From assembly GCA_008360975.2 (NCBI GenBank), contig CM039195.1, forward strand, positions 14,437,010 to 14,501,009: DNA of 64,000 nucleotides, written 5' to 3'. The first letter of the stretch is position 1. Every line of letters begins with the position of its first letter. Made by a program: the position numbers and the translations under genes. This document shows, piece after piece, positions 49,801-61,800 of this stretch. The notes under the pieces are model-generated. The model worked only from the letters and a program-made list of their open reading frames with translations, did no database searches and was not told where the DNA came from. This DNA comes from Lichenostomus cassidix. Lineage: Eukaryota > Chordata > Aves > Passeriformes > Meliphagidae.

Positions 49801-52800
49801 ATAGCCTCGTGTTAGCAGCACAGAACCAATCCTCAGGCTCCTGCAGTGTTTGTTCACAAGAGTCTTCTTGTCCCACAGCTGCTGAGGGTGGACATCAGCA
49901 TCCTGGACTTGCACAGCACTGTCTTGGACTCTGCAGTGAAAGTCTGCTTTGGTCCTGTGCCTCAAGGCGAGCTCCTGGTATCCACTGCTTCCAATAAAAT
50001 CCTCGTGCTTGATGCAAAAACTGGACGACTGGTGCGAGAGGTAGGACACTGAAATTCATCCCCTGAGGTCTCCTGTGGGGGCTGGGCACTTCATGTGTGT
50101 GTGGGAGGTTAAATGAGAGAAAAACTCCTCCTGGAGCTCACAGGCTTCAAAGGAACACAAGTGGGAAGCCTGCAGCTATCCTGGTGTGCTCGTGCTCAGG
50201 GTGAGCCTGAGCTTGTCCTTGTTTTCCACGCTGTCACACTGCTTTTCTCTTGCTGAAGTGTAAGTAAGGACATGAACTAGCTCAGCTAAGGCTGCTGGTG
50301 CCATTTCTTGTCCTCAGGTGTCCCCTGTTCACAAGCTGACCTGTTCCTCCTTCACTGTGAGCCAGGATGGCCAGTACCTGCTCACTGCTGGTGACAAGGT
50401 CATCAAAGTGTGGGACTACCAGATGCGCTTCAACATCAACTTCCAGGTATTGCCCACACAGGGAGGGGAAGGGGTGGTGGTGCATTTCTGAGTCCCTGGA
50501 GAAGAGGGCAGCAAATGGGCTCTGTGTGACTTGGCCCAGTGTCCCCAGTCCCGGTTTGCCCAGCAGGGAAATGCAGCCCTGTTCCCACATTGTAACAACA
50601 CCCAGCACTGGGCACAGGCTGGGGCTGCCAAAGCACCCCAGTGAGACCCTCTGCGAAGGACAGAGGTAGGTGACAGCTCTGTGTTAGGGACTGGGCCACA
50701 CAGAGAAGAAAATGGTTCACCCAGGGCTTCAAAGTCAGGATAAGACTTCGGATTCTTCAGCCTTTGCATCCTTCCCCCAATGAGTGTGTTAGAGGTTGAC
50801 CCCAGCTTGATCACCTCATAGGTGTGAGCACTGTGGGTGTGATAGATCCTGTTCTGGATCTTCTGCTGAGGCCTCTAGACCCTGGAGTAACCCCATCCTG
50901 ACAGGCCAGGCAGTGATGGGGAACTGAATCCACGCTCTCTCCCAGGTGTTCATTGGGCACTCCGAGCCTGTGCGCCAGGTCGCCTTCACCCCAGATCAGC
51001 AGCACGTCATCAGTGTTGGGGATGCCATCTTCCTCTGGGATTTCCTAGCTCTACCTCCAGTCAGGTCATTCTCAGCCAGGTAATGGTGCTGGGCAGTGCC
51101 TTCCCTGTGTCCTCTTTCCCTGCCCAATCCCTGTGTGACTCCAATCTCCTCACCTTCCCAGGACTTGTTCCCCTGCATCCACTCTGCTGCTGAGATCAGG
51201 TGAGTTTGCCTCTTCCCACGAGTTGTGCTGGCAGCTCTTCTAGAGGGTAGAGGTTGGGGGGGTGATTCCTTCTCTGAGGGAGTCATGTAGTGGGGGCCAA
51301 ACCAGCTAATTAGCCCTGAAGGACAAGACAATCTCTAATTAATTGGCGCCTCTCAGTCTGCCTAGGTGGAAATGTTCTGAGCAGAGCCACTCTGGGCTTT
51401 CTGGTAGGTTTTCAGCTTTTGCCTTCTGTCTTTCCCTGCCTCCACCTCCTCTGTCTTCTTTCTCCCTCACTGTGTGTCTCTCTCTGTCCCTCTCTTTCTT
51501 AAAAGACAGAAGAGTGGCTTCTATGGAAGCTGGAAAACTGAGCTTGGAGGGATCACCAGGAGGATGAGAGGAGTTGAGGGCTGAAGGAAGTGACACAGCC
51601 TTTTCCTTTCCCAGACAGCAGCTCTGAGAAGCCAAAGGATGTCTCTGAGACCCCTCGGGAGACAGTGCCTCTTCCACTGCTGTCCTCCCCACCGTGTTTG
51701 GATATCAGCTCTGTCCACCAAGCAGGATCTCAAAGTAAGGGGAACTGCTTGCAGGAAGGGGGAAAATTAACCTTGTCTTAGGGAAAACTTGCCTAAGTTT
51801 AGCAGCATCCTTGGAGCCATCCTGACCTGTGATCATTTCTGGCAGACTGACAGATCAGTTTGCAATTCCTTACCCTAAGCTGGGCAAAGCCCAGAGGTGC
51901 TGGGGTTCAGCACCCTTTTATCCCCTGCTCTCCTCCACACACTGAGCAGCTGCACAGCTTCTCTGACTGTGCTAAACACCTTGTTGGTCATTCCCAATAG
52001 GAATTTTCTGCTTTGCTCTCCACCCTAACAGCTGGACTGTTCCACAGAGCAGGGGAATGACACTGCCAGAAGTCAGGGGGTCAGGCACACATGAAGTGGT
52101 CCCAAAGGACGTGGATGGTTCCATCTTCCCACTGATTTTTCTCTCCAGGTATTTTCTCCGAGTCGGACAAGGAGGAGGAAGCAGGTCTGCCAGGCAGGAG
52201 CAAGGAGCTGGCAAATGGGCACAAAGATGCCTCAGTCCTTGTGGTGGAATCAGACGGGGATGAGGAGCCTGTTGTGAGGTCCAAAGTGAGGCAGGAGAGC
52301 CCAAAGTCTCTTGAAAAACCAACAGACGGTAAATCAGGGGTATTGCCAGCTTGTACAGAACTGCAGGCCTGCATGGCAGCTTGGTCTATCCCCAAAAAAC
52401 AAAGAAAGATCATTATTATTGTTGTTGTTATTATAGTGCAGAGAGTCCCAGACATGTGCTCTGAGCTATGAGGTGAAAGGCAGCAACATCTTCCTCAGGA
52501 GTTTTCCCTTGGACATAACCTACCAGGGGAAGTCAGTATTGAGGGAATTTCAATCTCCAAAACTGCTTGTTTTTCTTGCTCTTTCCCTGCTGCTGCTTCT
52601 GGGCACATCAGCAGCCTCTCTTCAGCCTGGAGCCAGTATCATCTCTGAGTGGCACGTCCCATTAAATCCAGCTGCAATTAAAGCTCCCAATGCCTCTATT
52701 AATAGCTGCACAGGCTCGGAGCTGCAGCGGTGCATGGCGACCTGCCAGGAGCAGGCAGCTGCCAGCGCTCAGCCCCGGCAGGACTTGTTGGAAAGCTTCA

Positions 52801-55800
52801 GGATAAAACTGCCTCCGATGTTCCTGGTACAGACCTGGAGCTGGGGGACCTTGTGGTTTCACAGGGATACCCAGAACACGAGGAGAAGGTGTCCTTAGGC
52901 TGTTTGCAGTGTGGTGTGGCTGAGTGGGAAAGGACCTGACCCTGGGGAACCAGCTGGAGCTGTGTCAGGGGGGTTTGGGTTGGATATCAGGGAAAGGTTC
53001 TTCCTCCAGAGGGTGCTGGGGCACTGAACAGGCTCCCCAGGGAATGGTCATTGTCCCAAGGCTGCCAGAGCTCCAGGAGTGTTTGGACAATGCTCTCAGG
53101 GATGCACAGGGTGGGATTGTTGGGGTGTCCTGGGCAGGGCCAGAAGCTGGACTGATGGTCCTTGTAGGTCCCTTCCAGCTCAGAACATTCCATGTGTGAC
53201 ACTGCAGTCTGATTTTTGTCTTGTGCTATTCATACATGCACAGCACCCGAAAGGTCAGCAAGCCACAGCCTGGGTGCTGCTCCAAAACCATTTCCAGGAG
53301 CAGCATCCCATAGGTACTGTTCTCTGCTTTGTGTGGCAGAACCCAGGAAGGGAACCAAACCTCCCCTGTCCCACTGTTCCATCCGCCCGGATTCCTACCG
53401 GCACTTCACTCCTCGCTTCAAGGCATCAGCACTCCCCCAGGTGAGAGCTGGGCTGGTTATCTGGGCAGGTGGAGAACAGGCATTTTCGGGCTGGGGTAGG
53501 TGGATTTTCCAAATTATTTCCAATTTGTTCTCTGTTAGAAAGCAATTTGGGAAATATACCCCTGGGCGGATGTTCAGTGAGAAATCCTAACATTAATTCC
53601 CTGTTCTCCTCTACATGCAGCTCTTCCCAGACTAATAAAAAGTGAGTTGTGCTCCACTCTTTTTGTGCTGCCCAAATCTGCATACATTTTTATTCAAAAG
53701 GAGTGGAAATGGCATGTGCTATTGAGAGTGGAAGACGAGTGAGCAATGGAGTGATTCATTGTGCTCCCATATTTGCGAGCAGCTGCGTTGGCAGAGCAGG
53801 CTGGGGAAGGCAAATCCATGGAGCGTAGTGAGGAGAGACACGGCGCAGCTCCTGCTCTGTTAACAAACACAGCAGGAATAAAACAGAAACTTAACTCAGC
53901 CTTTCCCTAAGCTCTGCTGCTGGTGCTGGGAGAAGAGCTACATCCAGCTTGCACCCCTGATTCTCTCCTCTCTCCCTCCACCTGGCAGCATTTTTCCCCC
54001 AGCTCTCTTCCTATTGAAATATCTACATCTCCAAGTCAGCCAAACCCATGGAATTCTTTCCCAGTGGGATTAGCAGCTGCTCCTTGGCTGGGCACTCAGT
54101 GCCAGCCTGTTTTGTGCCCCATCTGAAAGCATCTGTGCCTGGCTATGCTGGGGCAGTGTCTCTTTTGTCATGGAATATTATCTCTCTCATCCATTATGGA
54201 ATTGTGTAAGTATTGGCATGGATCTGTGTGGGATGTGTGTTTGAGGACACTCACTTTTTCCTCTGTGGGTGTTGATGCACCTGATCAGACCATTCTTCCA
54301 GAGTTTATTTTAAGCCAGCGTCTGTTTTTCTTGCAGAGTTTCTCATCTCCTCCAGCAGGCAGTGAGGTCCTGAAGCTGAAAGCAGTGATCGGCTACAATG
54401 GGAATGGCAGAGGGAATATGGTGTGGAACCCAGATACAGGTACCCTGGGAATGCTCTGGAGTGGTGGAATGTATTGCCAGAGAAGTTGTGGCTGCCCTGA
54501 ATCCCTGGAAGTGTCCAAGGCCAGGTTGGACAGGGCTTGGAGCAGCCTGGGATAGCGGAAGGTGTCCCTGCCCGTCACAAGGGGTGGAACAAGATGAACT
54601 TTAAGGTCCCTTCCAACCCAACCCATGTGGGATTCTCTTCTGTGATTCTAGAGATGTGTACTGAGTCAAGTTAGGATCTTCTGGCTCTTGAGTCGGGATC
54701 TTTGCTTGAACACAGGGGTTCTTTGCGTTGGTAAAGTCAAGTAACTCTTTGCTGTTGGTGAGCTTTAGTTGGTGGAGCAGGCTCAGGCTCCAGTTTTTGA
54801 GTGGACAGAGCAGGAGGGAAGCTCACAAAGCCCATCCTGCTTCCTTTCTCCAGCTGGAATGCTGCCTAGCAGCTCTGCTTTACTCAGGTTAGGGGAAGTG
54901 ATTTCACCCCACTCCCAACCTGCTGCCGACGAGCTGCGTCGACGAGTCAGCTTTTACGTATTAATGACTCATAGAATTTTCCATGTGGGTTGTGGTGGGG
55001 GCTGTATGTGCAGCCTTTCCATGAAAACATCCCCTCTCCTCCCCCTCCTCTGCCAGGCTTCTTCGCCTACTCCTGTGGCTGCGTCATCGTGGTTGAAGAC
55101 CTTCACTCGGGGTCCCAGAACCACTGGCTGGGCCATGCCCAGGAGATCTCCACGCTTGCTCTCAGCCACAATGCCCAGGTAGGAGAGGCTGCTGCTGCCC
55201 CAGGCAGGGCTTGTCCCTCTCACTTTGAAAGGCCACAGCCTAAAATCCCATTTCTCTGCTCCTCCTTCTGCCTGGAGGCAACAGAAATTATTTTGGAGCC
55301 GGCTATCTGTTGTACTGGCTCAGGGTGGGCTGGAGCGTGTCCAGAGGAGGGAGTGGAGCTGGGGAAGGGGCTGGAGCACAGGTCTGATGAGGAACAGCTG
55401 GGGGGCTCAGTCTGCAGAAAAGGAGGCTCAGGGGGACCTTCTGGCTCTGCACAACTCCCTGACAGGAGGCTGCAGCCAGGTGGGGGTCAGGCTCTGCTCC
55501 CAGAGAACAGGGACAGGACAAGGGGCTTCAAGTTGTGTCAGGGAAGGTTCAGGTTGGACATCAGGAAGAATTTCTTCATGGAAAGGTGGTCAGGCATTGG
55601 AAAGGGCTGCCCAGGAGTGGTGGAGTCCCCATCCCTAGAGGTGTCCAAGGAGAGCCTGGACATGGCACTCAGTCCTCTGGTCTCATTGACGAGGTGGGGA
55701 TGGGTCACATGTTGGACTCGATGATCCTGGAGGTCTTTTCTAACCTCAGTGATTCAGTGATTCTGTAAAGGCTGTTCTGTTCCTCTGGGTGATGCTGCCA

Positions 55801-58800
55801 TTGCCTCCTACCATCAGCTGAATGGTTGTTTCTCACAGAATTCTCCATTTGCCAACCACATCACTTTAATGTGCAACTGAAACTGTTAAGAGTAGCTAAT
55901 GAGTGTTCTCTAATTACTTACACATTGTTCTGTTAGGTTCTTGCCTCTGCCTCAGGGAAGAAGGAAGGAGACTCCCACTGTCAGATCTGCATCTGGAGAA
56001 CCCAGGATGGGGCCTGCACAGCAGAACTCTTCCATCACAAGACACAAGTCCAAGCCATGGCATTCTCCAGGGATGACAGATTCCTTGTCACCATAGGTGA
56101 GCACTCCTGTGACAGCAGCTATGGCTGCAGGGCTGCACCCCAGAGCAGACAGGTCATGGCAGGAAGGTGCTGTGAGCACCAAATACCTGCCAGATGTGCA
56201 GCAGGCTCATGGGTAGGAAGCTGTTCCGTGTTATCCTTGGGACAGCAGGGAATGCAGCAGTTACAGCTTTCCTCTCCTGACTTACTGGTGCTTCTTAAAC
56301 CTCCTGTAAATGGTTTGTGGTTACTATTTATAGCATCCAAAGGGAAAAGCCTTCTTCTGGACTTGTTATTGCTGCCTAGATGGACTTGGACAGAAGTAGC
56401 CAGGCTCCCAACTGTGAGCCTCCTGCCAGGCAGCCATGCCAGCACAGGATGGACGCTCAAGCTGTCTGTTTTGTTCCAGCAGGGGACATTTAAAGGACAA
56501 CATGCAATTAGGAAGCTCTTGTTTTGCATGAGACGGGACCTGTGGAGCAGGCAATACACTTGCTCTGGGCTGATAAGGCTGCCTTTGGAAAAAAAAAGCA
56601 GGCTTTGCTGGAGAGAAAGGGAGCTTTGTGCTCTTCAGGGAGCAGTGTGGGAGAGCAGCTCTCCTCCTCCAGCTCCCGTCTGGGCTGCAGGGGAGGGAAA
56701 AGCTCCACTGAGCTTGTGGAGCCTGGGAAAGGCAGCAGGAGAGCATTGTCCTCCTGAGCTCTCTGGAAGCTTGGAAATTCTGCCATCACTGAGGCCAGTG
56801 CCTTCTGTCCCCACTCAGCTATGGTGGCTTCCATTAAGGCCAGCTCCCACCTCAGCTGGGACCTCAGCAAAGGTGACATTTCTTTCTTTTTCAAGCCTGT
56901 GGTAGCCCTGAGTGCCTAGTGTCACTGGAGGATTTGTGTGGGGCATTCCCCAGGGGGTGGAGTGACTTCTCAGGATGGAGAAACAGCAGGAAAACTTCTC
57001 TGCCTGCTGCAATCCCAGCCCTGGCTGCTCCTACTGATGCTGCTGCCAGGAAAGGTGTGCTGCAACCTCCAGTGTGAGGTTCTGGGCCACTTCTGCCTGT
57101 CCTTAACTTGGCCAAGGATCTATTGTGTTGTGCAACTTGTGCTGAGTACAGGAGGAGTTGTGTCCATGCCAGGAATGGTGTTTGAGACAGTTGTCTCTGA
57201 ACAGCTGGATCAGGGAGTGACACAGTTGATGTGTGTGTGCTGGGTGGGTGCTTGTGAGCATCCTGAGGCTGCAGCCTTCCTCTTCCTGTGTTTCCCATTC
57301 TCCTTAGGGGACTACAGTGACCAGACCATGGCTCTGTGGAGCACACTCACCTATGAGCTCATGCTGTCCACTCGTGTCTCAGGGCCTCTCCACGACGTGG
57401 CTTTTAGCCCAGTCTCTCCCCAGGTCCTGGCCTGCGTGGGGAGAGAAGCTGTGCTGTTCTGGCTGTTGGAGCAGCAGGGAGCTGCTGTCAGACTCAAGGT
57501 AAACCTCTCTTTTACCTTTTAAAATTTATTTTCAGCATCTCTGACTTACTTTTTCAAGCCCCTGGTGAGGGCTCTGTGAGATTTCTCATAGTGAGATGAT
57601 ATTGGCTGTCCATGAGTGGCTTTTGGTTGTATTTGAGGCATTAACTGCAGGAATTGAGGGGAAGAGGAGGGTTTTATTTTCCTGATGCATTTAAGCACCT
57701 TCGTTCTCTTTGACTTTCCTGGTTTTTGTGCTCTGACAGGTTCATCGAGCCCCTGCCCCGGATGTGCTGGGGCTGGTGGAGCTGACATCTCTCTGTTACG
57801 GTGCCAACACTCTCCTTTACAGTGGGACCAACTCAGGCCAGATCTGTGTGTGGGACACAGAGACCAATTCCTGCTTCATGACATGGGAGGCTGATGAGGG
57901 CGAGATCGGTGTGTGCAGTGTCAGGGAACTTGTTGGGAAAGAAGCCATGAGCTTGAAGATTTCCCATTTCAGCTGAACTCAAAAACCAGTTTGCTGTGTT
58001 GGATGTAAGATGCATGGGGTGGCAGCAGATCTGGCTTTCCTCAGGGTCCTGGGTTTCTAGGGGTTCATTGAATCATAGAACCATGAAGGTTGGAAAGATC
58101 TTCAAGGTCTTTAAGATCATGAGATCCAACCACTAAGCAAGCACTGCCAGGTCTACCATTAAACATGTCCCTGAGCACCACATCCACATGGTTTTAGAAC
58201 ACTTTCAGGGATGGCAACTCCACCGCTGCCCTGGGCAGACCTCTGATCTGTAAAAGCAGAGTTGGGCTGTAGAACCTCCCATTTTCCTGCCCAAATGGCT
58301 GTCAGGAGCACTCTTGGGGTGATGTCTGGGAGCAGCAGACACTGACAGGTGCCCTTCACTCTTAGGTGTGCTGGTGTGTCGGCACAACCGGCTGGTGAGC
58401 GGCAGCAACACGAAGCGTATCCGCCTGTGGTCTGTGGCCACCGTGCAGGAGCTGAGGCTGAAAGGGCCTGATGCCAGGTAGGAGCTCGTGGCCCCTCACC
58501 TGGCAGCCCCCAGGACCTCTCTGAGAGGTGGGTTTTCACAGACAGACACCACGTGCAACCACTCTGCTTGTCTGGATCTTTTGACTGAATTTTTGCCACA
58601 GGTCGCTGAACCCTCTTAATAGTGGAAGTGGGTGTTTATCTTGCCTGAAGTTTGTGTCAGTGGTTTGTAAGAATTCCTTTAGGACAATTAGGGAAAATAC
58701 ATTAACTTTGTTTCTTCTCTTCTGCTATTGCATCCCCTATTTTCTTTCTTTCCTGCAAAAAAATGGTTGAAGTGCAAATTGCAGAATCATGGAATGCTTT

Positions 58801-61800
58801 AGGTGGGAAGGAACCTTCATGATCATCCCATTCCAACCCTCCCTGCCATGGGGACACCTTCCACTGTCCCAGGTTGCTCCATGCCCTGTCCAACCTGGCC
58901 TTGGATACTTCCAGGGCTGGGGCAGCCACAGCTTCTGTGCTGTGGCAATCTGTGCCAGGGCTTCCCCACCCTCACAGAGAACAATTCCTTCCCAATATCC
59001 CATCTATCCCTGCCCTCTGGCAGTATGAAGCCATTCCCCCCTGTCCTGTCCCTCCAGGTCCTTGTCCTGTCCCTCTCCAGCTCTCCTGGAGCCCCTTTAG
59101 GCACTGGAAGGGCTCTAAGGTCTCCTCAGGTGAACACCCCCAGCTCTCCCACTCACTGTTCCATGGACAGGAGCCCCTCATCGAGCTGGATTCACTAGAA
59201 AGTTGGATTTAAAGCAGGTAGAGTGGTTGTTCCAACATCTGAGCCTGTCCTCCCACCCTGACTTCCTGCAGGTCAGGCTCAGTCCTGCTGGAACACGAGA
59301 TCACCCTGGATGGGACAATTGTGAGTGCAGCCTTTGATGACTCCCTGGAAATGGGAATTGTGGGCACCACGACAGGGACCCTGTGGTACATCAACTGGGT
59401 GGAGAGCACCAGCATCCGACTCATCAGTGGCCACAAGAACAAGGTCAGAGCAGCTGGGCTGCCTTTGAATTTTGCCGTTGCTTCAGGGTATCTTTATGCT
59501 ACAGGAAAAAGGGTTTAAATGGTAGGAGAGAAGGTATTTTACATCCACCTCTGCTGCACAGTGCCTGGCCCTTCCTTTGGGGTTAGGTTTACTGTGCACC
59601 TTGCCTGGCCCTACTTTTGGGGTTAGGTTTACTGTTTTCCATGATTGGTAAGGTTGAAAAAGACCTTTAAGATCATCAAGTCCAATGGCCAACCCAGCAC
59701 CACCATGTTCATCATTAAACCATGCCCCAGGTGCCACATCCACACGTTTTTTGAGCACTCCTGGGGATGGTGACTCCATCACTGCTCCGGGAAGCCTGTG
59801 GCAGGGATTGACAACCCTTTCTGTGAAGAAATTCTTCCTAATACCCAATCTAAACCTTGCCTGGTGCAACTTGAAGCCGTTTCCTCTCATCTTGTTAGCC
59901 CAAAACCAAAGCACTGCACCTTCCTTTATGTTCCATCTTGTCTGGTGTCTTCCACGAGGAGAGTCCTGGGGGATGAGGGGGCAGAGGGCCTGCTATGCTC
60001 TGGGCTGTGGCACCTGCAGAACCCCTGTTCTCCACCTTTTTCCTTGAGCAGGTGACCGAGGTGTGCTTCAGTCCTGATGAGACTCACTGTGCCACCTGTG
60101 GGGAGGATGGCAGTGTGAGGATCTGGGCTCTGGGCAGCACCGAGCTGGTGGTGCAGTTCCAGGTGCTCAACCAGGTAAGTGTTTGTGGCACATCAATCCC
60201 TTCCTTATGGCACAGGGAAGTGTCCCCAGTGTCACCAGATCTCTGCTGATTTCCTTGCAGAGCTGCCAATGCCTGGCCTGGAAGCCTCGTCCCGTCGGGG
60301 TGTGGCCTTGTCCCACTGAGACCCAGCACGTGGTGGCAGGGTACAGTGATGGCACTGTCCGTGTGTTCAGCATTTCCAGGACAGAGATGGAGCTGAAAAT
60401 GCACCCCCATGCTGCTGCACTGACAGCAGTCACCTACTCCACCGATGGTGAGGCTGCCTGAGGTGACACTGGGGACATGTGGCCTCAGGGAACATGGCTT
60501 CATGCTGCCTGGGTTATCCTGATCTCCAGCTGCTCTGTGTCCTGGCTGCCTGCCCAAAACCCTGGGGCCAGGGAGAGCCACAGAACTTGTGTCAGTGAGC
60601 TCTGGTGGCTCTGGTGCCAGCTGAGCACGTGGTGGGTGGGACACGGGAGGTGCATTGGCTCTGGGATAGCCTAGGGGTTTGGGTACAACAAACACTTTTG
60701 TGTTATGATCTACTGTGGTTCATCTTCAGTGTGGAGGTTTAATGTGTGTCTCTGAGACATCTTATCATACCCAGCCCTTGACTGGGATGTTCCCAGCCTT
60801 TCACAGGGTTTCAGGTCACTGGTATCCCATAATCTTGGACTTTTCTTCTCTGGCCTTTTTCTCCTCCTACAAGAAGTGTCCCATTCTTTTCTCTCCTCTG
60901 CCAACAGGGGAAATGATCTTATCGGGGGGCAAGGATGGGATAGTGGCTGTCAGCAGCCCTCGCACTGGAATGACCATCCATGTCCTGGCTGACCACAAAG
61001 GCTCCCCCATCACTGTTCTCCAGTGCACCAGGAAGCAGGTGAGACCTCAGGAGGGGGTGGGGTCCCCATGTATCACTGCACAGCTCTGGGAAGCAGCATG
61101 GTCAGCAAGTTTGCTTTTCTTCTTTGGAAATCTTCCTTCATCCCCTCCAGCAATTTCTGACTAGTTTTTTCAGGGATATATATTTAGTGGAGTGAAGCTG
61201 CACATATTTCAGGTGCAGCCTGTGCCTGCAGGGGGACCTTTGGTAGCAGTAGGTGTGACATGAGCCTGTGCCACAGGAGAGCAGCACCCCTCAGGAGCAA
61301 CTCAGGCCGTAAGCTTTCAGCTGCTGTGCCCCCCAAAAAAGGCTCCTCAGCAGCCTGTACCCTTCCTCTGTGGAGCTGGGAAGATTTGGATGTGCAGCAG
61401 TGGGATGGTTTGAGCACCTCCTTTGTCCTCCTCTTCATGGAGAGGTTTCTTCTTTGCACAGCAGAAATGGGGATAATTTTCCCTAAGCTCTCAGGCTTTA
61501 AAGTTATCCACACTGCAAGGCTATGTTCCCTGGTAATTTGAGACTGAGGAGGTCCTCCTTGGTTTTAGGTGAAGGACGTTGTTAGGGGACACATGGTATT
61601 GGAAACAACTCCCCTAGGAGATGTGCAGATTACAGGGTGTCCCAGGGAAGAGAACTGGGTCAGACCAGGGTTTGGGTTGGAAGAGACCTTAAAAATCATC
61701 CACTTCCACCCTCTGCCATGAGTAGGGACACATTCCACTATGCCAGGTTGCTCCAAGCCCCATCCAGGCTGGCTTTGGACACTTCCAAGGATCCAGGGGC

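Noticed and set aside
52473..52898. Open frame with a strong acceptor near 52611 as a WDR90 exon
   Set aside because: Its only good donor gives phase 0, which cannot join exon 28 (phase 1); no similarity was seen.
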